64,000 nt of DNA from an uncultured Hungatella sp. Its GTDB lineage: Bacteria; Bacillota; Clostridia; Lachnospirales; Lachnospiraceae. The notes below the pieces were generated by a model. It saw only the letters and a list, made by a program, of their open reading frames with translations. It had not been told where the DNA came from and did not search any database. The position numbers and the translations under genes are program-made. Location of the stretch: contig CAJUEJ010000001.1 in assembly GCA_910585435.1 (NCBI GenBank), positions 142,905 through 206,904 on the forward strand. Reading direction: 5' to 3'. Below, in pieces: positions 58,631-64,000 of the stretch (the stretch's first letter is position 1; the number at the start of each line of letters is the position of its first letter).

Positions 58631-59839
58631 GTGTAGATTCTATGGCGATTCTGATTTTGCTGGGAAGCTTTTTTGTCATGGTGTTACTGCGGTTTCCCAT
58701 TGCCTACGCAGTGGCTCTCTCTTCGGTTTTCTGCCTTTTGTACCAGGGGCTGCCCCTTACGACCATCTGCCAGCAGATGGTGAAGGGCATCAGTTCTTTC
58801 AGCCTGATGGCGGTTCCGTTTTTCATTACCATGGGGTGTCTGATGGGCTCCGGGGGGGATTTCGGAGAAGCTGATTGCACTGGCCAATTCCTGTGTCGGA
58901 TGGATGCGGGGAGGTATGGCAATGGTAAATATTGTGGCATCCTATTTCTTCGGAGGCATTTCCGGTTCCGCGGCGGCGGACACGGCTTCTCTTGGAACGA
59001 TTCTGATTCCTATGATGGTGGATCAGGGATATGATGACGATTTTTCAACGGCAGTGACCATCACCTCATCCTGTGAAGGCCTTCTGGTTCCGCCAAGCCA
59101 CAACATGGTGATTTATGCCACCACGGCGGGAAGTATTTCCGTAAAGAGAAATTATCCTAAGGGTGAGAAGTTCAGCATTAAAAATCTGATAAAGCAGTTT
59201 GCAGTGTCCTTCTGGGCTTTGGCCGCCATTGTGATTGTGGTCTTCGGCGTGGTAGGGGGGAAGTTTACGGCCACGGAATCTGCGGCCATTGCGGTTATCT
59301 ACAGTCTTATTGTCAGTGTGTGCATTTACAGGGGACTGGATTTAAAGGGAGTATGGAAGGTTCTTGAAAACTGTGTGGATACCCTGGCCATTGTGCTGAT
59401 TCTCATCGCCACCTCCAATATTTTCGGATTTTGCCTTACAAGGCTTCATGTTCCGGAACTGGCGGCTAGCGCCATTACCAATGTAACCAGAAATCCGATT
59501 ATTCTGGCGCTGCTTTTGAATCTGATTCTTCTGGTTCTGGGCTGCATCATGGATATGGCGCCGATTATTTTGATAGCAACCCCGATTTTGCTGCCTATAG
59601 CAACTTCCATCGGCCTGGATCCCATTCAGTTCGGCATTATGGTAGTGTTAAACTGCGGTATCGGTCTGCTGACCCCGCCTGTAGGCGCCGTGCTGTTTAT
59701 CGGCTCCGCCGTGTCCAAGGTGCCCATGGAGCGGGTGGTGAAGGCGACGCTTCCGTTCTATCTGTGTATGATTATTACCTTGCTTTTGATTACCTTTGTT
59801 CCGGCGATTAGTTTGTGGCTTCCCGGCCTGGCAGGATAG
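58627..59839 (+). pseudogene. TRAP transporter large permease (DctM type), frameshifted and internally shortened
   Basis: The first part (from ATG 58627: RFPIAYAVALSSVFCLLYQG, SLMAVPFFITMGCLMGSGG) and the rest (ISEKLIALANSCVGWMRGGM, GISGSAAADTASLGT, LTPPVGAVLFIGSAVSK) are in different frames. The switch is a run of seven G at 58852-58858; six would restore ...GSGGISEKL.... Separately, GSISV is followed directly by KRNYPKGEK, whereas family members have ~25 more residues (a membrane helix) at that point. Repaired length would be ~403 residues against a usual ~425. It is either inactive, phase-variable or mis-sequenced. Confidence 0.85.
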
Positions 59840-59842
59840 GGC

Positions 59843-60874
59843 GTGAAAAAGAGGACGCTTGTTCTGGCGGCGGCTGCCATGGCCATCGCCGGAATCGGCG
59901 GCTGTGAGATCGCAAGGGACAGAGGGCAGGAAGCCATAGCTCCGGAGTTTGTGCTTACGTATGCGGAGAATCAGCCGGAAGATTATCCCACAACCTTAGG
60001 AGCTTACCGGTTTGCCCAGCTGGTCAATGAAAGGACCGGCGGGAAGGTGGAGATTCAAATCAATGCGGGAGGGGTTCTGGGGGAGGAGCAGAGTACGGTT
60101 GCCCAGATGAAGTTTGGAGGAATTGATTTTGCCAGGGTATCCATCTCATCCCTTTCCGATGTTATTCCTAAGCTGAATGTGCTGCAGATGCCGTATCTGT
60201 ATACGGGGGCGGAGCATATGTGGCGTGTTCTGGAAGGACCTGTGGGGGAGGATTTTTTAAATTCCCTGGACGGGTCCGGCGTGAGGGCCCTGTCCTGGTA
60301 TGATGCCGGGGCCAGGAATTTCTACAGTGTGAAAAAGCCGGTGGAGCGGCTGGAGGACGTGAAGGGAATGCGGATCCGGGTTCAGGAATCGGATCTGATG
60401 ATTGCCATGGTGGAGGCTCTGGGAGCCTCGGCGGTGCCTATGGCCTATGCGGATGTATATTCGGCCCTTGAGACAGGGAGAATTGATGCCGCGGAGAACA
60501 ACTGGCCGTCCTATGACTCTATGGGACACTATAAGGTGGCTCCTTATTATACGGTTGACGAACACACCCGTGTGCCTGAGATGCAGATTGTATCTGAGGC
60601 TACCTGGGAGAAGCTGCCGGAGGAGTACCGGGAGATTATAGAGGAATGCGCCAGGGAATCGGCGGTTTATGAACGGGAATTGTGGGAAAAACGGATTCAT
60701 GAGGCGGAACAGCGGGTGCGGAAAGCAGGCTGCCATGTGGTGGAATTCTCTCCGGAGGAGAAGGCCCGCTTTCAGGAGGCCATGATGCCGGTCTACGGGG
60801 AGTACTGCAGTGACTATATGGATATCATTGAGACGATTCTGGAGGAGGGGCGCAACAGTTTGGATGCCCCTTGA
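59843..60874 (+). CDS. Second TRAP substrate-binding lipoprotein (DctP type)
   Basis: A 343-residue lipoprotein from a GTG start (AGGATAGG upstream), lipobox IGGC at about residues 18-21. The DctP fold shows LTYAENQPEDYPTTLGAYRF, INAGGVLGEEQSTVAQ, LEDVKGMRIRVQESDLMI with the conserved Arg, and SALETGRIDAAENN. It is clearly different in sequence from the first DctP of the same operon, which suggests two ligands for one membrane pair. It begins 3 bp after dctM. Confidence 0.92.
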   Translation: MKKRTLVLAAAAMAIAGIGGCEIARDRGQEAIAPEFVLTYAENQPEDYPTTLGAYRFAQLVNERTGGKVEIQINAGGVLGEEQSTVAQMKFGGIDFARVSISSLSDVIPKLNVLQMPYLYTGAEHMWRVLEGPVGEDFLNSLDGSGVRALSWYDAGARNFYSVKKPVERLEDVKGMRIRVQESDLMIAMVEALGASAVPMAYADVYSALETGRIDAAENNWPSYDSMGHYKVAPYYTVDEHTRVPEMQIVSEATWEKLPEEYREIIEECARESAVYERELWEKRIHEAEQRVRKAGCHVVEFSPEEKARFQEAMMPVYGEYCSDYMDIIETILEEGRNSLDAP

Positions 60875-60925
60875 ACATCTTTTGCCGCGCTTCTGAGAAA
60901 AACAATGATAAAAACGTAAAAAACG

Positions 60926-60954
60926 TTGATAAACAATCAAAATGCGGATATAAT
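60926..60954 (+). promoter_or_regulatory. Sigma-A promoter of the ATPase/TOPRIM-like pair, flanked by ACGT dyads
   Basis: TTGATA (60926-60931), a 17-bp spacer and TATAAT (60949-60954). The dyad AACGTAAAAAACGTT (60913-60927) overlaps the -35, and ACGTATAATACGT (60976-60988) lies just past the start site; both could be operators. Confidence 0.7.
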
Positions 60955-61008
60955 AGAAATGTTAGAAAATTAAAAACGTATAATACGTAAATAATATGGA
61001 GGCGTGAC

Positions 61009-62154
61009 ATGAAGATTCTCAGAATTACAGCACAGGGGTTGCCGCTGTTTAAGGAGGAATTTGACATATCGTTTTTTGCACAGCAGCGGGTTGCAGATGA
61101 TGACAAGGACTTGCTGTACCCTCTTTTTTCGAATGTATACATGAATTGTTCCAATGCACTGATTGGAATTAATGCGGCAGGAAAGACATCTGTACTTAAA
61201 GTTATTCTGCTTGTGTTGAACATACTGAATAATCAGCCCATTAATCACATCGAGACGAAAGATATTCTGGATGACACAGATAAGGCAGTTATTAATATGT
61301 ATTTTCATTCAGAGGCAAAAGAGGTTTGCAGGCTGGAAACAGTCATTACATCGGAGAGATCAAAAACGGATTCGGCCCGCTATAAAATAGTGGAGGAAAC
61401 CTTATGGGTAAAGCCAGAGGAGTCTGTAACGGCAAGAAGGAATCTGACAGATTTTTCTGCGTATCAGCCGGCTGCGGTTCGCAAAGAAGAAGAGTTTTTA
61501 TCCGATGATGTAAGTATTATCATTGCTTACAATAAGAGGAAAAAAGAAGAGATGAATATTGTGAGCCTGCTGTCTTTTACCAATCGAAATGTTCTTCCAT
61601 TTGCAGAAGAGATACCGATGGAGGTGATTTCCTTTTTAGATCCTACGGTTGAGCAGCTGTATTTTGACAGGACGGAAAATAAGAAATTAATTCACTTGCA
61701 ATTTAGAGGGAAAAAGGAGATTCTGTTAAATAGCCCGGTTGATTTGAATCATTATCTCTCTTCCGGAACAATAAAAGGTATCGTTGCATTTACTTTGGCA
61801 AAAGAAGTTTTAAAATCCGGCGGGTATCTGGTGATGGATGAAATTGAGAATCACTTTAACAAGGAAATTGTTTCTACATTGATTCGTTTTTTTATGGATA
61901 CACGGCTGAATAAGAAGGGCGGGACATTAATTTTTACGACCCATTATCCGGAACTTCTGGATGAATACGACAGAAATGACAGTATTCATATTATTCGCAA
62001 TAGAAACGGCATTGTGGTGGAGAATCTTGCTAACCTGTTAAAGCGGAATGATATTAAGAAAAGTGAGGCTTATCAAAGCGGATTTCTTGAAGGAACCACA
62101 CCGATGTATGAGTCCTATATGCGGCTGAAAAAAAGCATCGCCAATTCTATTTAA
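61009..62154 (+). CDS. AAA family ATPase (AAA_21, OLD/AbiL-like)
   Basis: A 381-residue SMC/ABC-type ATPase. Walker A is IGINAAGKTS (about residues 52-61), a signature-like LSSGTIKGI lies near 255, Walker B is YLVMDEIENH near 285, and the switch His is in LIFTTHYPEL. No transmembrane segment or nuclease domain is fused. Stand-alone ATPases of this type usually work with a small effector encoded next door, as in OLD-like, PARIS and AbiL phage-defence systems; a candidate effector follows 15 bp later. Base composition looks AT-richer than neighbours. GGAGGCGTGAC precedes the start. Confidence 0.85.
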   Translation: MKILRITAQGLPLFKEEFDISFFAQQRVADDDKDLLYPLFSNVYMNCSNALIGINAAGKTSVLKVILLVLNILNNQPINHIETKDILDDTDKAVINMYFHSEAKEVCRLETVITSERSKTDSARYKIVEETLWVKPEESVTARRNLTDFSAYQPAAVRKEEEFLSDDVSIIIAYNKRKKEEMNIVSLLSFTNRNVLPFAEEIPMEVISFLDPTVEQLYFDRTENKKLIHLQFRGKKEILLNSPVDLNHYLSSGTIKGIVAFTLAKEVLKSGGYLVMDEIENHFNKEIVSTLIRFFMDTRLNKKGGTLIFTTHYPELLDEYDRNDSIHIIRNRNGIVVENLANLLKRNDIKKSEAYQSGFLEGTTPMYESYMRLKKSIANSI

Positions 62155-62169
62155 GACAGGAGGATTGGG

Positions 62170-62688
62170 ATGCAATTAGCAAAAATTAAGGCCTGTATCT
62201 GTGAAGGTGCGGCGGAAGCAGCGATTTTGGATGTATTGCTGGATCATGACCTGTTAATTTTCCGGCGGGAAGAAATGTTGGATGAAGGGGTGATCCGTTG
62301 CAGAGATGGAAAAGCATTTGAGGCCAGATATTTGAGAAAAGGCTTTAAAGAGATGATATCGGTTATTCGAATACTGGATTCCAGAAGAGAGATGTTCAGG
62401 CTCAGCAAGGCATATGAAGGAAAAGTGGATGTGATTAATGTGATTACTGCGCCGGAGATTGAAATGCTGATTATTTTCAATGAGGGGAAGTATCATGAAT
62501 TCAAAAAGGCTGGTAAAAAACCAAGTGTTTTTTGTAAGGAAAATTTGAGAATGCCTGATGTAAAAGCCTACTATTTTGTGAAGGACTATTTTGAAAAGCC
62601 AGAAATATTGGTGCAGGCTATCCGGAGATATCATGAAATCTCAAAAATCAGAAAAGGGGAATATACGTTATTAGATCTATTGAAGTAG
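62170..62688 (+). CDS. Small TOPRIM/RloB-like partner protein, putative effector
   Basis: A 172-residue protein that I cannot name. It opens with a hydrophobic strand and acidic motif, KIKACICEGAAEAAILDVLL, like the first TOPRIM/RloB element (EGxxE). A second strand ends in RILDSRREMF, where a DxD-type motif would sit, but the second Asp is replaced. Later come VINVITAPEIEMLIIFNEGK and a basic C-terminus, SKIRKGEYTLLDLLK. It is 15 bp after the ATPase with GGAGGATTGGG upstream, so the two form one unit. A nuclease-like effector held by the ATPase is my inference. Confidence 0.7.
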   Translation: MQLAKIKACICEGAAEAAILDVLLDHDLLIFRREEMLDEGVIRCRDGKAFEARYLRKGFKEMISVIRILDSRREMFRLSKAYEGKVDVINVITAPEIEMLIIFNEGKYHEFKKAGKKPSVFCKENLRMPDVKAYYFVKDYFEKPEILVQAIRRYHEISKIRKGEYTLLDLLK

Positions 62689-62710
62689 CTAACAGGATAA
62701 AAATTAGTTC

Positions 62711-62738
62711 TTGCATTTTCCCCTTTCTATGCTATACT
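62711..62738 (+). promoter_or_regulatory. Sigma-A type promoter for the folT transcript
   Basis: TTGCAT (62711-62716), a 16-bp spacer and TATACT (62733-62738), ~25 nt ahead of the riboswitch. Confidence 0.6.
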
Positions 62739-62767
62739 GGAACGTGTCAAAAAAAATAATAAGAAAA

Positions 62768-62862
62768 GCAGAGTAGGCTTACGCGCGTTAAGTGCTTACC
62801 GGACGGGGAGTTGCCGGTAGGACGAAGGAAATCTCCGCGGTGCGCAGGCCGCATCCCGCTGC
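62768..62862 (+). promoter_or_regulatory. THF (tetrahydrofolate) riboswitch
   Basis: Matches the THF-I aptamer: GCAGAGTAGG, GCGCGTTAAGTGCTTACCGG, ACGGGGAGTTGCCGGTAGGA, then AATCTCCGCGGTGCGCAGG and CCGCATCCCGCTGC closing P1 (GCAG/CTGC). A hairpin GCAGTCC / GGACTGC at 62904-62923 lies between the aptamer and the AAAGGAGG of folT and may form the expression platform; it lacks a U-run, pointing to translational control. Confidence 0.92.
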
Positions 62863-62955
62863 AATGGAAGATAGGATTATCTCCTGTTGTGGTACGAGGA
62901 GTGGCAGTCCTTTATGGGACTGCTGCAAAAAATCTGCAAAGGAGGTAATTTTTTT

Positions 62956-63528
62956 ATGAAGATTTTTGTGAAGAAATGGAGCCAGTTGTTTTCCGATTCC
63001 TACAGAGAGCTTCGGCAGGTAAAAACCATCGCTGCCATGGGCATGTTCGGAGCCATCTCCGTGGTGCTTGGGTCTTTAACCATTGTGATCGGCGATTACA
63101 TTAAGATCGGTTTTTCCAGCGTTGCCCAGCAGTTTGTCTACTATCTGTTCGGCCCTGTTGCCGGGGGATTCTTTGCAGGGGCCATGGACATCTTAAAGTA
63201 TTTTATCAAGCCTACGGGGGCGTTTTTCCCGGGATGGACCATCAGTGCCATGACGGCAGGGGTATTGTACGGGTGTTTTTTCTACAAGAAGCCTCTCAGC
63301 ATTCCCAGGGTGCTTATAGCAGAGTTTACAGTTTCTGTTGTGTGCAACATGCTTCTGGGGACGCTGTGGCTGACCATCATGTATGAGAAGGCCTTTATGG
63401 CCCTGCTGCCTGTGAGAGTCATCAAAAATCTTGTGATGTGGCCAGTAAATTCCATGCTTTTTTATACCCTGACCTGGACCATGGAGCATTCCGGCGTGTT
63501 CCGGGTGATACGGAGGGCGAAGGCATAG
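62956..63528 (+). CDS. folT: Folate ECF transporter S component
   Basis: A 190-residue membrane protein with about six helices, typical of ECF S components. VKTIAAMGMFGAISVVLG near the N-terminus contains the A-x-x-x-A interaction face for EcfT, and FFPGWTISAMTAGVLYG and VRVIKNLVMWPVNSMLFY are folate-subfamily features. It binds folate and partners with an energising EcfAAT module encoded elsewhere. The ATG at 62956 follows AAAGGAGGTAATTTTTTT. The THF riboswitch directly upstream strongly supports the folate assignment. Confidence 0.93.
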   Translation: MKIFVKKWSQLFSDSYRELRQVKTIAAMGMFGAISVVLGSLTIVIGDYIKIGFSSVAQQFVYYLFGPVAGGFFAGAMDILKYFIKPTGAFFPGWTISAMTAGVLYGCFFYKKPLSIPRVLIAEFTVSVVCNMLLGTLWLTIMYEKAFMALLPVRVIKNLVMWPVNSMLFYTLTWTMEHSGVFRVIRRAKA

Positions 63529-63591
63529 GAAAAGCTGCCCCTTTTTTGCGCCGGCAGGAAGAACAGGATAAAACAAGGAGAGGAAACTGCC

Positions 63592-64000
63592 ATGCTGGAT
63601 TTACAAGACCGCACCGTTTGTCCCACATTAAAGGAAGTGGAAGAGTATGTGAGAAATCCGGTGTTTCACAGCTTTTGTGCTGCTGTAAAGGAAACATACA
63701 AGATTGAGGAGAAGATAGAATTCAGCTCCTGCAGCCTGGCAGCGGGCTGGAATGTAAAATTCAAAAAAGCAGGAAGAGCTTTGTGTACCATCTATCCGGA
63801 TGTGTCCTGCTTCACGGTTCTGGTGGTAATCGGGAAAAAGGAAAAGCCGGCGGTGGAAGCCATGCTTTCCCAATGCAGCGGGGAGGTGCAGGAAATCTAT
63901 CACCAGACCCCGGAGGGAAACGGGCAGAGATGGCTGATGATTCCGGTGGAGGATAAGGATTCTGTCTATGAGGATGTGCTCCGTCTGCTTGCGATCCGGC
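63592..64000 (+). CDS. DUF3788 family protein (3' end outside window)
   Basis: The first 136 residues of a protein that resembles the DUF3788 family (N-terminal TLKEVEEYVRNPVFHSFCA, central AGWNVKFKKAGRALCTIYPD, TVLVVIGKKEKPAVEAML). It is a small cytoplasmic alpha/beta protein of unknown function, often found in Firmicutes. AAGGAGAGGAAACTGC precedes the ATG, 63 bp after folT. It is cut by the right edge within the C-terminal region. Confidence 0.75.
   Translation, partial: MLDLQDRTVCPTLKEVEEYVRNPVFHSFCAAVKETYKIEEKIEFSSCSLAAGWNVKFKKAGRALCTIYPDVSCFTVLVVIGKKEKPAVEAMLSQCSGEVQEIYHQTPEGNGQRWLMIPVEDKDSVYEDVLRLLAIR

Noticed and set aside
61009..61170. Possible retron or abortive-infection reverse transcriptase next to the ATPase.
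   Set aside because: No reverse transcriptase motif (YxDD) or structured msr/msd-like RNA was seen around the pair.

Overview
The window looks like chromosomal DNA of a spore-forming gut anaerobe of the Lachnospiraceae, close to the Enterocloster/[Clostridium] bolteae–clostridioforme type. That placement is inferred from an alpha/beta small acid-soluble spore protein, strong AGGAGG ribosome binding sites, moderate GC, MsmK-less sugar ABC operons, TRAP transporters, YesM-type two-component systems, a glmS ribozyme and a THF riboswitch. No rRNA, tRNA, CRISPR array, transposase or prophage was seen.

Layout. 1-2.7 kb (minus): an MBL-fold hydrolase, a CdaR-type regulator and a GntP permease cut by the left edge. 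3-9.7 kb (plus): a membrane TPR-like protein, then DUF362 lipoprotein, orphan sugar-binding lipoprotein, chemoreceptor and CapA-like phosphatase in a row. 9.7-19 kb: an orphan lipoprotein, the housekeeping asp23-fakA-recG set, SASP, a phosphoesterase and glmS with its self-cleaving ribozyme. 19.5-23.5 kb: NlpC/P60 and LytR-CpsA-Psr cell-wall proteins. 23.7-32.7 kb: a locus for galacto-N-biose/lacto-N-biose use, with ABC importer, GH112 phosphorylase, AraC regulator, N-acetylhexosamine kinase and nucleotidyltransferase. 32.9-38.7 kb: NUDIX, SEC-C, an SDR/flavoprotein pair, a Cys/Asn-rich repeat protein with a sporulation-like promoter, and a gluconate 5-dehydrogenase behind two palindromic operators. 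38.9-48 kb: metH, frameshifted nfo, a type I toxin-antitoxin pair, an amidohydrolase, a helicase remnant, and a two-component system divergent from a duplicated-domain lipoprotein. 48-54.4 kb: glutamate synthase gltBD behind a hairpin attenuator. 54.5-60.9 kb: a two-component system and TRAP transporter locus with two binding proteins. 61-62.7 kb: an AAA ATPase plus a small TOPRIM/RloB-like partner. 62.7-64 kb: THF riboswitch-folT and a DUF3788 gene cut by the right edge.

Main points of interest. (i) A family of four imperfect palindromic repeats lies just upstream of genes, always in the same orientation to the gene. (ii) A 165-bp near-perfect palindrome starts at the stop codon of the sugar-binding protein, followed by an intra-operon terminator. 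(iii) The two-gene ATPase/TOPRIM-like cassette resembles phage-defence pairs. (iv) A Cys-rich repeat protein may be a spore-surface component. (v) Several genes between 41 and 60 kb are damaged: nfo, an SNF2 helicase remnant, a histidine kinase that has lost its phosphoacceptor region, and dctM with a G7 frameshift plus a lost membrane segment.

The calls rest on reading motifs and homology by eye. Promoters are consensus matches and were not tested.
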